From assembly GCF_018688455.1 (NCBI RefSeq), contig NZ_CP061319.1, positions 1,302,001-1,366,000 on the forward strand: a DNA stretch of 64,000 nt, given 5' to 3'. A program made the translations under genes and the position numbers. A model generated the notes under the pieces. The model saw nothing but the letters and a program-made list of their open reading frames with translations, had not been told where the DNA came from and searched no databases. Positions within the stretch are counted from its first letter, which is position 1; each line of letters opens with the position of its first letter. The stretch is from Polynucleobacter sp. AM-7D1 (GTDB taxonomy: Bacteria; Pseudomonadota; Gammaproteobacteria; Burkholderiales; Burkholderiaceae). Shown piece after piece: positions 16,215-24,899 of the stretch.

Positions 16215-17414
16215 ATGAACCTTTTCACTTCAGTCCAGCTAGCCCCTAAAGACCCTATTTTTGGCCTCACAGAAGCCTATGTCGCCGATCAACGCGCAGA
16301 CAAGGTCAACTTAGGCGTTGGCGTGTATTACACCGATGAAGGCAAGGTACCTCTTTTGAAGGCAGTAATTAAGGCTGAAGAGGCAATTGTTGCGAAGCAC
16401 TCTCCGCGTAGCTACATTCCAATCGAAGGCCCGAACCCTTACAACAGCGCAGTTCAGAACTTGTTATTTGGTGCCGACTCTTCACTCATTAAAGATGGTC
16501 GTGTTGTAACTGCCGAATGTCTTGGTGGCACTGGCGCCTTGCGCGTTGGTGCGGACTTTATCAAGCGCCTTAATTTGAATGCGCCTTGCGCAATTAGCAA
16601 CCCTACCTGGGAAAACCACCGCGGTATTTTTGAATCTGCAGGGTTTGAAGTACTTGAGTACACCTATTTCGACGGTAAAACTCGTGGTGTTGATTTTGAT
16701 GGCATGGTGAAATCTCTAGAGTCTTTTCCGAAGTTCACCACTGTCTTATTGCACGCTTGCTGCCATAACCCAACTGGCGCTGATATTACTGAAGCGCAAT
16801 GGCGTCAAGTCATTGATATTTGCAAAGCAAAGCAACTCATTCCATTTTTAGATATGGCTTACCAAGGCTTTGCTGCTGGTATTGAGCAAGACGGTATTGC
16901 GGTGCGCTTGTTCGCTGAATCCGGTATGTCTTTCTTTGTATCCAGTTCCTTCTCCAAATCATTTTCACTCTATGGTGAGCGTGTTGGTGCCTTATCGATC
17001 GTGACTCAAAGCAAAGATGAATCCACGCGTGTTCTTTCTCAATTGAAGCGTGTGATCCGCACAAACTATTCCAATCCACCTACACATGGCGCAGCGATTG
17101 CTGCCGCTGTTCTGAACTCACCAGAACTAAGAAAGCTCTGGGAAGATGAATTAGCTGAGATGCGTGATCGCATTAAAGCAATGCGTCAGGGGCTGGTACA
17201 AAAATTGGCTGCTGCTGGCGTTAAGCAGGACTTTGCTTTTATTGAAGCTCAGCGCGGCATGTTCTCTTACTCAGGCTTAACCGCTGAGCAAGTAGAGCGT
17301 TTACAAAAGGAAGATGGCATTTATGCCCTCTCCACCGGTCGTATTTGTGTGGCTGCCCTCAATACCAAAAATATTGATAAGGTAGCCAAAGCAATCGCCC
17401 GCGTATTGGCGTAA
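16215..17414 (+). CDS. tyrB: Aromatic/aspartate amino acid aminotransferase
   Basis: A 399-residue class I aminotransferase of the AspC/TyrB group, which exchanges the amino group between glutamate and aspartate or aromatic keto acids. Visible features are NPTWENH, HACCHNPTGADIT, the PLP lysine in SSSFSKSFSLYGERVG and the substrate Arg near the C-terminus. AspC versus TyrB specificity cannot be told from sequence alone. It is transcribed divergently from uvrB, across an AT-rich gap of 183 bases containing a CCTCAAA motif three times. No ribosome site is obvious. Confidence 0.85.
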   Translation: MNLFTSVQLAPKDPIFGLTEAYVADQRADKVNLGVGVYYTDEGKVPLLKAVIKAEEAIVAKHSPRSYIPIEGPNPYNSAVQNLLFGADSSLIKDGRVVTAECLGGTGALRVGADFIKRLNLNAPCAISNPTWENHRGIFESAGFEVLEYTYFDGKTRGVDFDGMVKSLESFPKFTTVLLHACCHNPTGADITEAQWRQVIDICKAKQLIPFLDMAYQGFAAGIEQDGIAVRLFAESGMSFFVSSSFSKSFSLYGERVGALSIVTQSKDESTRVLSQLKRVIRTNYSNPPTHGAAIAAAVLNSPELRKLWEDELAEMRDRIKAMRQGLVQKLAAAGVKQDFAFIEAQRGMFSYSGLTAEQVERLQKEDGIYALSTGRICVAALNTKNIDKVAKAIARVLA

Positions 17415-17456
17415 CAACGCGTAATAAGCGGTTACACTGAATCATCAGGAGGCAAC

Positions 17457-18755
17457 ATGCTATATCAGTTACATGAATTTCAAAAAGCTTTACTTCAACC
17501 AGTAAGCTCATGGGCTCGAGCAGCATCTGAGGCATTCATCAATGCTTCAAACCCTGCTTCAAAAGTTCCAGGCTCTGATCGTTTGGCTGCTAGTTATGAA
17601 CTGCTATACCGCCTAGGTAAAGATTACAAAAAACCTGAGTTTGGTATTCGTGCAGTTCAGGCTCATGGTCGCGAAGTGGCCATTCATGAAAGAACAGTTC
17701 TAGCTAAACCATTTTGCAATCTAATTCGCTTCAAGCGTTTCTCTGATGATCTTGATGTCATTAAGAAACTGAAAGACGATCCAGTTGTATTGGTTGTTGC
17801 CCCATTATCTGGACATCACTCCACATTATTGCGTGACACCGTGCGCACACTCTTGCAAGACCACAAGGTATACATTACCGATTGGATTGATGCTCGCATT
17901 GTTCCTGCTGACGCCGGCGATTTTGGTCTAGATGATTACGTTCATTATGTACAAGACTTCATCCGCACTATTGGTGCTGAGAACTTACATGTGATCTCCG
18001 TTTGCCAGCCAACAGTGCCTACACTAGGTGCGATTTCTTTGATGGCCTCTGCTGGTGAAAAGACCCCTGCCTCCATGATCATGATGGGCGGTCCAATTGA
18101 TGCGCGCAAGTCACCAACTGCGGTTAATAACTTAGCCGACCAAAAGTCTTATGACTGGTTTGAAAGCCATGTAATTTACAAAGTACCACCAAGCTACCCA
18201 GGCGCTGGACGCAAGGTTTATCCAGGCTTCTTGCAGCACACCGGCTTTATTGCCATGAATCCTCAGAATCACTTGCAGTCACATTGGGACTATTTCCAAA
18301 ACTTAGTGCGTGGTGATGAGCAAGATGCAGAAGCTCATATCCGTTTCTATGATGAGTACAACGCCGTCCTTGATATGGATGCCAAGTTCTACTTAGACAC
18401 GATTAAGACGGTATTCCAAGACTACTCACTTCCAAACGGCACTTGGGCAGTATCTGGTGATCTAGTGAAGCCACAAGATATTAAGAACACTGCTCTTCTC
18501 ACCGTTGAGGGCGAGTTGGATGACATTTCTGGTAGCGGACAAACCCGCTCAGCACATGCTTTGTGTGCAGGCATTCCGAAGGCTGACAAAGACCATTACG
18601 AAGTTGCGGGCGCTGGCCACTACGGCATCTTCTCTGGCCGTCGTTGGCGCGATAAAGTGTATCCAAAAATTAAGTCGTTTATTCGTGAGCATCAAGGTGT
18701 TCAGAAAAAAACAAAAGCTAGACCTCCAAAACTGGGCACTAAGAAAGCTGCATAA
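17457..18755 (+). CDS. phaZ: Intracellular poly(3-hydroxybutyrate) depolymerase
   Basis: A 432-residue alpha/beta-hydrolase-like enzyme of the intracellular PhaZ family, which breaks down stored PHB granules. The predicted triad is Cys183 (SVCQPT), Asp355 (GELDD) and His388 (GAGHYG), the same positions as I recall for Cupriavidus necator PhaZ1, with Cys in place of the usual Ser nucleophile. AGGAGG stands six bases before the ATG. It implies that the host stores PHB; no PHB synthase is in the window. Confidence 0.93.
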   Translation: MLYQLHEFQKALLQPVSSWARAASEAFINASNPASKVPGSDRLAASYELLYRLGKDYKKPEFGIRAVQAHGREVAIHERTVLAKPFCNLIRFKRFSDDLDVIKKLKDDPVVLVVAPLSGHHSTLLRDTVRTLLQDHKVYITDWIDARIVPADAGDFGLDDYVHYVQDFIRTIGAENLHVISVCQPTVPTLGAISLMASAGEKTPASMIMMGGPIDARKSPTAVNNLADQKSYDWFESHVIYKVPPSYPGAGRKVYPGFLQHTGFIAMNPQNHLQSHWDYFQNLVRGDEQDAEAHIRFYDEYNAVLDMDAKFYLDTIKTVFQDYSLPNGTWAVSGDLVKPQDIKNTALLTVEGELDDISGSGQTRSAHALCAGIPKADKDHYEVAGAGHYGIFSGRRWRDKVYPKIKSFIREHQGVQKKTKARPPKLGTKKAA

Positions 18756-18762
18756 TTCAGCG

Positions 18763-18792
18763 GCGCGACTTTAGGGTCGCGCTTCTAGTTTT
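18763..18792 (+). terminator. Probable terminator after phaZ
   Basis: GCGCGAC (18763-18769), loop TTTAGG, GTCGCGC (18776-18782), then TTCTAGTTTT. The stem is strong but the T-run is broken. Confidence 0.65.
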
Positions 18793-18809
18793 AGGGCTCG
18801 AAAATTGCA

Positions 18810-19511
18810 ATGGACATCAAGCAGACGAAAGAACTTGCCGATCGTCTCGAGGACATTCTTCCTCAAACTCAATGTACCAAATGCAGCTACCCAGACTGCA
18901 GAGCATACGCAGAAGCGATGGCGACAGGTGAGGTTCTGCCTAATCGTTGCCCACCGGGAGGCGTAGAGGGCATAAAAAGGCTCAGTACCATCCTGGCACC
19001 CATTTTTCCCCAGGATGCCTTTGAACTGCATCCCACGATCAACCCTGAATGCGGTGCAGAGCGCCCAAGGCCTGTTGCTTTTATTGATCCCAAGACTTGT
19101 ATCGGCTGCACCTTGTGCATCCAAGCATGTCCTGTAGATGCCATTATTGGCGCCTCAAAGCAAATGCATGTGGTCTTGAGTGATTGGTGCACTGGTTGTG
19201 ATCTTTGCATACCACCCTGCCCGGTAGATTGCATCTCCATGATTGATATTACCGGTGAGAAAACTGGCTGGGAAGCCTGGTCACCAGAATTAGCAGGGCT
19301 TGCACGAGCGCGATATGAAGCGCGCGATCTACGATTGGATCGTGAGCAACGCGACAATGATGAACGGCTAGCAAAGAAAGCAGCTGCGAAATTGCAGGCA
19401 GTCAATGCAGAAAGCCCAGATTCAGAGGCTGCCTTAAAAGAGCAAGAGAGAAAGCGCGCCATCATTGCCGCAGCCATTGCGAGAGCACAGCAAAAAAATG
19501 ATGAATCTTGA
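18810..19511 (+). CDS. rnfB: RnfB-like ferredoxin protein, without other Rnf genes
   Basis: A 233-residue Fe-S protein. An N-terminal Fe-S (RnfB 4Fe4S) domain with CTKCSYPDC and a later Cys, then two [4Fe-4S] ferredoxin motifs, CIGCTLCIQACP and CTGCDLCIPPCP. The C-terminal 70 residues are charged and likely a coiled coil. The N-terminal membrane helix of classical RnfB/RsxB is missing. No rnfACDGE gene is near, yet nth follows directly as it follows rsx in E. coli. It probably serves as a soluble electron carrier with an unknown partner. Confidence 0.82.
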   Translation: MDIKQTKELADRLEDILPQTQCTKCSYPDCRAYAEAMATGEVLPNRCPPGGVEGIKRLSTILAPIFPQDAFELHPTINPECGAERPRPVAFIDPKTCIGCTLCIQACPVDAIIGASKQMHVVLSDWCTGCDLCIPPCPVDCISMIDITGEKTGWEAWSPELAGLARARYEARDLRLDREQRDNDERLAKKAAAKLQAVNAESPDSEAALKEQERKRAIIAAAIARAQQKNDES

Positions 19512-20157
19512 AAAGCGCCAGGCCTTCTTTGAATTACTCAGAGAGAATAATCCCCATCCTGAAACTGAACTGGAATACAGCTCACCGTTTGAATTACTCA
19601 TCGCGGTTTTGCTATCAGCACAGGCAACCGATATTTCAGTAAATAAAGGTACTCGCCAGCTGTTTAAGATTGCCAATACACCTCAAGCACTTCTTGACCT
19701 AGGAGAGGATGGTGTGAAGCCCTTCATTCAGCACATTGGCCTATTTAATTCCAAGGGCAGGCACATTCAGGAAACTTGCCAACTCCTCCTGGATAAACAC
19801 GGCGGCGAAGTTCCGCAAAATCGCGAGGAGTTAGAAATGCTTCCAGGTGTCGGTAGAAAAACTGCGAACGTCATTCTTAATACTGCCTTTGGTCAACCCA
19901 CTATGGCAGTCGACACCCACATCTTTAGAGTCTCCAATCGGACAGGATTGGCGCCTGGTAAAGATGTTGTAAAAGTGGAAGAGCAATTACTCAAGCGTGT
20001 ACCAAAAGAGTTTTTGATGGATGCTCACCATTGGCTTATTTTGCATGGTAGATATACTTGCAAAGCACGAAACCCAGATTGTGAGCAATGCATTGTTGAA
20101 CCACTCTGCGGCTTCAAACAAAAAACTGGGAAAGGAAAAGTTCGTGGCAATATTTAA
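19498..20157 (+). CDS. nth: Endonuclease III, DNA glycosylase/AP lyase
   Basis: About 219 residues. Nth removes oxidised pyrimidines and cuts the abasic site. The helix-hairpin-helix LPGVGRKTANVI carries the catalytic Lys, VDTH carries the catalytic Asp, and the C-terminal C-x6-C-x2-C-x5-C holds the [4Fe-4S] cluster. It starts at ATG 19498 or the adjacent ATG 19501, overlapping the end of rnfB by 11-14 bases. Confidence 0.95.
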   Translation: MMNLEKRQAFFELLRENNPHPETELEYSSPFELLIAVLLSAQATDISVNKGTRQLFKIANTPQALLDLGEDGVKPFIQHIGLFNSKGRHIQETCQLLLDKHGGEVPQNREELEMLPGVGRKTANVILNTAFGQPTMAVDTHIFRVSNRTGLAPGKDVVKVEEQLLKRVPKEFLMDAHHWLILHGRYTCKARNPDCEQCIVEPLCGFKQKTGKGKVRGNI

Positions 20158-20575
20158 CCCCACTCGCGAAGAAGTGCGTCGTTTTTTTTGTGACACCTGG
20201 AAAAAGAAAACTGAGGATCAAATCCTGACACCAATGGAAATGATTGCTAGTGACTGGATGGTAGAACACCCGGAATATCATGCAGTGTTGGCGGATCCAG
20301 AGGGTGCGGTTGCGCAAGACTACACACCAGAGCGTGGTGAGACCAACCCCTTCTTGCACCTCTCAATGCACCTGTCGATTAGCGAGCAAATATCCATTGA
20401 TCAACCGCCAGGAATAAAAGAGGTTTTCGAAAACCTGACTAAGAAACTAGGGTCCAAGCATGAGGCACAGCACGCCATGATGGAATGTCTTGGACAGGTG
20501 ATGTGGGAAGCGCAGAGAGAAGGCCAACCCTTAAGCCCCGAGAAATATTTAGAGGCATTAAAGAAGCTAAATTAG
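20144..20575 (+). CDS. DUF1841 family protein
   Basis: A 143-residue cytoplasmic protein beginning VAIFNPTREEVRRFF, which is the family's conserved N-terminus. A central MxLHLSxxEQxxxDxPxG-like segment and a C-terminal helix with MMECLGQVMWEAQR are also typical. I chose GTG 20144 with AAAGGAAAAG before it; it overlaps the end of nth by 14 bases. No function is known for the family. The link to nth is seen in this window and may be conserved. Confidence 0.85.
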   Translation: MAIFNPTREEVRRFFCDTWKKKTEDQILTPMEMIASDWMVEHPEYHAVLADPEGAVAQDYTPERGETNPFLHLSMHLSISEQISIDQPPGIKEVFENLTKKLGSKHEAQHAMMECLGQVMWEAQREGQPLSPEKYLEALKKLN

Positions 20576-20588
20576 CTGGCAAGCCTCA

Positions 20589-21467
20589 TCAATGCCGCTT
20601 AACAAGCATCCTTTTACTCAACACTACGGTTGATACCACCAGAAAAGCAAAAACCATATTCATCAAGGTTAGCCGATCGCCTAGAATAAGACTGGCTGCA
20701 ATTAGCGTACAGAAAGGTTGCATCAGTTGCACTTGGCTTACTCTGGCAATCCCGCCAATAGCCAGACCTCCATACCAAAAGAAAAAACCAAGATACATCG
20801 GAAATAAGCCGAGGTAAAAGAAACTCATCCAAGTCAAAGAGCTGGCACCCCAATAAGCAGTATTAAATGAGAAATAGGTTGCCACCAGATTCACCGGCAA
20901 TGAAATAACTAAAGCCCAGGAAATCACTTGCGGTGGGCTCATCTTGCGAGATAACTCACCACCTTCCACATAGCCAATACAGGCACAAATACCACCAAGC
21001 ACTAAGAGGACGTCAATATGGGTGAAACTCCCGGAGTTTTTAAGGAGTGCATAAACTACAACCAATCCCGCGCCCAGTATTGAAACTAGCCAAAATCCGA
21101 GCGATGGCCGCTCCTTAAAGCGAATAACGCCGATCACAGTAGTAGCCAAGGGCATCATGCCCAAAATCACCGCGCCATGGGCTGATGAACCATCTTCCAT
21201 TGCGATTGTTGTCAAAATTGGGAACCCAAATATCACCCCTAGGGCAATAACCACCAACTTCATCAAGTCGGACCGAGCGGGAAATGGTGCCCTTGTATAC
21301 AAGAGATAAGCCAAAGCAAATAGACCGGCTAAAAGAGCTCTACCAAAAGCAATGAAATAGGGATTAAAGCTGACTAAGACAATCTTTGTAACAGGCAATG
21401 TGAGACTAAAAATAAGTATGCCAACAAAGCCAATCAGCATTCCCTTAGTTTCTTTATTCACCGTCAC
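20589..21467 (-). CDS. DMT-superfamily (EamA) transporter
   Basis: A 292-residue membrane protein with about ten helices arranged as two EamA repeats, the organisation of drug/metabolite exporters. The N-terminal repeat starts near residue 10 (GMLIGFVGILIFS) and the second near 150. The substrate is not predictable. It starts at GTG 21467 or at GTG two codons later, which is better spaced from AAAGG. It converges on the DUF1841 gene with a 13-base gap and no terminator. Confidence 0.85.
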   Translation of the reverse strand: MTVNKETKGMLIGFVGILIFSLTLPVTKIVLVSFNPYFIAFGRALLAGLFALAYLLYTRAPFPARSDLMKLVVIALGVIFGFPILTTIAMEDGSSAHGAVILGMMPLATTVIGVIRFKERPSLGFWLVSILGAGLVVVYALLKNSGSFTHIDVLLVLGGICACIGYVEGGELSRKMSPPQVISWALVISLPVNLVATYFSFNTAYWGASSLTWMSFFYLGLFPMYLGFFFWYGGLAIGGIARVSQVQLMQPFCTLIAASLILGDRLTLMNMVFAFLVVSTVVLSKRMLVKRH

Positions 21468-21497
21468 CTTTGGGGTAAAAATAATACTAAGCAGTTT

Positions 21498-21938
21498 TTA
21501 TGAAAGTGCTGCAATCGCAGACTTAATGGCTGCAGGTAGTTCTTGTGCTAATTGTTTTCTAGCCTCTAAATTCATTGCAGGGGTTTGCTGTGTCTTTTGC
21601 GACCATGCAGATCCAGGAAAGAATGCATCATCCTTATACCTTGGGATGACGTGCCAATGAATATGTGGAACCATATTTCCGAGCGCCGCAATATTGACCT
21701 TATCTGGGCGCATTACATGACGCACCGCCTCCTCTACCGCGAATACTAAGGTCATAAGATGCTCGCGCTCACCATAGCTCAAGTCAGTCATTTCTGCGAC
21801 ATGGCGATTCCAGATAACGCGGCAAAAGCCAGGGAGGTCAGAATCATTTACGAGGATGATGCGGCAGTCATCTCCGCGCCAAATCAACTGGCCTTCTTCA
21901 GGCTTGAGTTCGTCTTTACAAAGTACACAATTCGTCAT
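21498..21938 (-). CDS. HIT-family nucleotide hydrolase/transferase
   Basis: A 146-residue HIT protein. HIHWHVIPR holds the H-x-H-x-H catalytic triad. It begins MTNCVLCKDEL, with a Cys pair like the zinc-binding N-terminus of some HIT proteins. The likely substrates are small dinucleotides or aminoacyl adenylates, but the exact one is unknown. The DMT gene follows in the same direction. Confidence 0.88.
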   Translation of the reverse strand: MTNCVLCKDELKPEEGQLIWRGDDCRIILVNDSDLPGFCRVIWNRHVAEMTDLSYGEREHLMTLVFAVEEAVRHVMRPDKVNIAALGNMVPHIHWHVIPRYKDDAFFPGSAWSQKTQQTPAMNLEARKQLAQELPAAIKSAIAALS

Positions 21939-21941
21939 GTG

Positions 21942-21997
21942 AAGAATGTAAACGAAAACGGCACCTAAGTCACCCTTATGGGGTTAATTAGGTGCCG
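21942..21997 (-). terminator. Probable terminator after aceA
   Basis: CGGCACCTA (21959-21967) and TAGGTGCCG (21989-21997) form a nine-base stem with a 21-base loop. On the minus strand TTTTCGTTTAC follows. It separates aceA from the HIT gene. Confidence 0.6.
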
Positions 21998-22045
21998 CGG
22001 CAGTATTGGTGTACTACTGCTTGCTACATACTACTTAGGGATTTC

Positions 22046-23344
22046 TTAGTGGAACTGCTCTTCTTCTGTAGAACCAGTCAATGCCGTTACTGAAGACTTA
22101 CCACCTTGGATCACAGTAGTAACATCATCGAAGTAACCAGTACCAACTTCTTGCTGATGCGATACGAATGTGTAACCACGATCACGAGCAGCAAATTCTG
22201 GCTCTTGTACTTTCTCGATGTAAGCAGTCATACCACGCTGCATGTAGTCTTGCGCCAAGTCGAACATGTTGTACCACATTGAGTGAATACCAGCCAATGT
22301 GATGAACTGATACTTGTAACCCATTGCACCTAATTCGCGTTGGAACTTCGCAATTGTTGCGTCATCCAAGTTCTTCTTCCAGTTGAAAGATGGTGAGCAG
22401 TTGTAAGCCAACATCTTGCCTGGGAACTTCGCACGAATTGCTTCTGCAAATTTACGAGCAAAGTCCAAATCAGGCGTACCTGTTTCGCACCAAACCATAT
22501 CGGCATAAGCAGCGTATGCCAAGCCACGGGAGATCGCTTGATCCAAGCCCTTACGTGTTTTGTAGAAACCTTCAGCTGTGCGCTCACCTGTCAAGAATGG
22601 CTTGTCATTTGCATCGTAATCAGATGTCAACAAATCAGCAGCTTCAGCATCAGTACGAGCCAAGATAATTGTTGGAACACCCATTACGTCAGCTGCTAAA
22701 CGTGCAGAAATCAATTTCTGAACAGATTCAGTAGTAGGCAGCAATACTTTTCCACCTAAGTGACCGCACTTCTTAACGGAAGAGAGTTGATCTTCGAAGT
22801 GAACGCCAGCTGCACCCTGCTTAATCAATGCCTTGCTTAATTCAAATGCGTTTAATACGCCACCAAAACCAGCTTCTGCATCGGCAACGATTGGAGCAAA
22901 ATATTCAATATAACCAGCATCACCTTTATTGATGCCTTTAGCGGTTTGAATTTCATCAGCACGTTGGAATGAATTGTTAATGCGCTCAACCATCTTTGGA
23001 ACTGAGTCAACTGGATACAAAGATTGATCTGGGTACATCGCTGCATATGAGTTACCGTCAGCAGCAACTTGCCAACCTGACAAGTAAATAGCTTGAACGC
23101 CAGCTTTAACTTGTTGCATTGCTTGTCCACCAGTCAATGCGCCTAAACAGTTAACGTAAGCCTCGTTGTTAACCAACTCCCAGAGACGCTCTGCGCCATG
23201 CTTAGCCAATGTGTGCTCAATCTTCAATGAGCCACGAAGACGTACAACGTCCTCAGCTGTGTATCCACGTGTAATACCCTTCCAGCGTGGATTGGTATCC
23301 CAGTCTTTTTGTAGTGCTGCGATTTCTGCTTTGCGATCTGCCAT
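22046..23344 (-). CDS. aceA: Isocitrate lyase
   Basis: A 432-residue enzyme of the glyoxylate shunt that splits isocitrate into glyoxylate and succinate. The catalytic loop KKCGHLGGK is present along with ARTDAEA and the NCSPSFNW substrate motif. It allows growth on acetate, fatty acids or PHB-derived C2 units, in line with phaZ in this window. AGGGAGA precedes the ATG. Malate synthase is not in the window. Confidence 0.97.
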   Translation of the reverse strand: MADRKAEIAALQKDWDTNPRWKGITRGYTAEDVVRLRGSLKIEHTLAKHGAERLWELVNNEAYVNCLGALTGGQAMQQVKAGVQAIYLSGWQVAADGNSYAAMYPDQSLYPVDSVPKMVERINNSFQRADEIQTAKGINKGDAGYIEYFAPIVADAEAGFGGVLNAFELSKALIKQGAAGVHFEDQLSSVKKCGHLGGKVLLPTTESVQKLISARLAADVMGVPTIILARTDAEAADLLTSDYDANDKPFLTGERTAEGFYKTRKGLDQAISRGLAYAAYADMVWCETGTPDLDFARKFAEAIRAKFPGKMLAYNCSPSFNWKKNLDDATIAKFQRELGAMGYKYQFITLAGIHSMWYNMFDLAQDYMQRGMTAYIEKVQEPEFAARDRGYTFVSHQQEVGTGYFDDVTTVIQGGKSSVTALTGSTEEEQFH

Positions 23345-23612
23345 GTTTTTCTCCCTAAGTTAACAAGTACATCAAATATTTGGACATTTAAGTCTTATGT
23401 CTTATATAAGAGTGTAAGTGTCTGGGAAAAGCATGCAAGAACTATTTCTCAATTAAATAAAATTATTTAATTCAATTAATTCAATAATTTATGAAATTCA
23501 TTTTGTAATATGAAATGGTCTATCAAGAGGCGATAGAAAGCCTAAGCCTAGATATTGCACTGCATTTTGCGTACGGTAATGTCTTTTCACATTATGAAAA
23601 GTTAGAAGGTAT
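23345..23612. other. Intergenic region upstream of aceA
   Basis: About 268 bases, very AT-rich in the middle. Near aceA it holds tandem GTCTTAT repeats (23392-23405) and the palindrome CTTATATAAG (23401-23410), which could be an operator. Beside the MFS gene CTTTTCA...TGAAAAG (23583-23601) forms a seven-base stem without a T-run. A 33-codon frame at 23515-23616 has no ribosome site and I do not call it a gene. Confidence 0.4.
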
Positions 23613-24851
23613 CTAGGTGGTTTTTGGACTGCTGATGGCAGCAACCTTAAATCCAGTCAAGATAATCATGAGCTGCAGAAAAGCTACGCCCACAAAAAGC
23701 AATTTGGGCAAACCGATATCTAGGAAGATTCCGAAGATTAGTGGGCTCATTGCCGCACCGAGATCGATCCCCGAATACACGATGCCGTATACCCGACCCG
23801 ACGAACCAGACGGCGTTGCAGAACGAATCATTAAATCACGTGATGGGGCAGCGATACCTAGACCCAAGCCAATGACAATGAAGGCGATCACGATTAGCTC
23901 GATTGGTATCAAGCCTGTTGCTAATAAAAGCCCCATGACTATATTTACAGTAAAGCAAATCGTAATAATGCGTTCAGGCACTTTTAATTTGCTAGCCAGA
24001 TAGCCACCTAAAAGCATTCCTCCAGCGCCACCCATAGACATGAGCGTGAGATAGTAATTGCCATTGCTTACCGCTATCTCATAAATTTTAAAAAGGGCTG
24101 TAGGCGCGAAAGATTGCAGGCCGGTAGTTGCAGCCATACTGAAGAAAAAGAAAATCCAACAAAGCCAGACAACAGGTAGCTTCAGAAAGCCAAAGGTACT
24201 CATTGGTGCACCGCCAGGATTCTTTTGGGCATGGCTCGCCTGAGATTCTTCTCGTCTTGCGCGGACGTCGTCAATTAAGCGCGCCCTACCCAGCCACAGA
24301 GTCAGCAAGATCAGGACCTCGACTACTGCAGCAGATAAAAAGGCGATACGCCAATCAGCAACACTAGCAATTGCAACCATGAAAGCTGGAGCTGCGGCCC
24401 AACCGATATACCCTGTTACGCCATGAATGGAATAAGCGTAAGGCAAATTCGGGGGTGATATTTTGTGATTGATCAGTGTGTAATCCACTGGATGAAAGAT
24501 GCCGTTACCGCAACCGGCAATCACTGCACCTAGGACCAACATGGCATAGCCATTACTTTGGGAATATGTGAGCGCGGCTAATGCCAGTAAACCCACTCCA
24601 GCAAATAAAACGGGCCGAGCCCCAATGCGATCAACTAAAAATCCAGATGCTGCTTGAACAATGCAGGAGGCCACAAAAAAGATGGTCATGAGCAAACCTA
24701 GCTCTGCATAGTTAAAGCCAAACTCCGCCTTCAACCATGGGAACATGGGTGGCAAAATTAAATGAAAGAAATGGGAGCTGCCGTGAGCCAGGCTAATAAG
24801 ACCAACAACCCGGACATCACTGGCGCGTCTCATTACTAGGGCGTCAGTCAT
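23613..24851 (-). CDS. MFS transporter, Fsr (fosmidomycin resistance)-like
   Basis: A 412-residue major facilitator with about twelve helices. The start region SLAHGSSHFFHLILPPMFPWL and the loop DRIGARPVL resemble the Fsr-type MFS proteins common in Burkholderiales. A central cytoplasmic loop of about 30 polar residues separates the two halves. Its physiological substrate is unknown, and the drug-resistance label is only a family resemblance. Confidence 0.82.
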   Translation of the reverse strand: MTDALVMRRASDVRVVGLISLAHGSSHFFHLILPPMFPWLKAEFGFNYAELGLLMTIFFVASCIVQAASGFLVDRIGARPVLFAGVGLLALAALTYSQSNGYAMLVLGAVIAGCGNGIFHPVDYTLINHKISPPNLPYAYSIHGVTGYIGWAAAPAFMVAIASVADWRIAFLSAAVVEVLILLTLWLGRARLIDDVRARREESQASHAQKNPGGAPMSTFGFLKLPVVWLCWIFFFFSMAATTGLQSFAPTALFKIYEIAVSNGNYYLTLMSMGGAGGMLLGGYLASKLKVPERIITICFTVNIVMGLLLATGLIPIELIVIAFIVIGLGLGIAAPSRDLMIRSATPSGSSGRVYGIVYSGIDLGAAMSPLIFGIFLDIGLPKLLFVGVAFLQLMIILTGFKVAAISSPKTT

Positions 24852-24899
24852 GTTCCGAGTTTACTGGCACAGGAAAATTCCTGCTGAAATACAGCGGTA

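Noticed and set aside
23515..23616. A 33-codon open frame in the gap upstream of aceA.
   Set aside because: No ribosome site, AT-rich context and overlap with a small inverted repeat near the MFS gene end.
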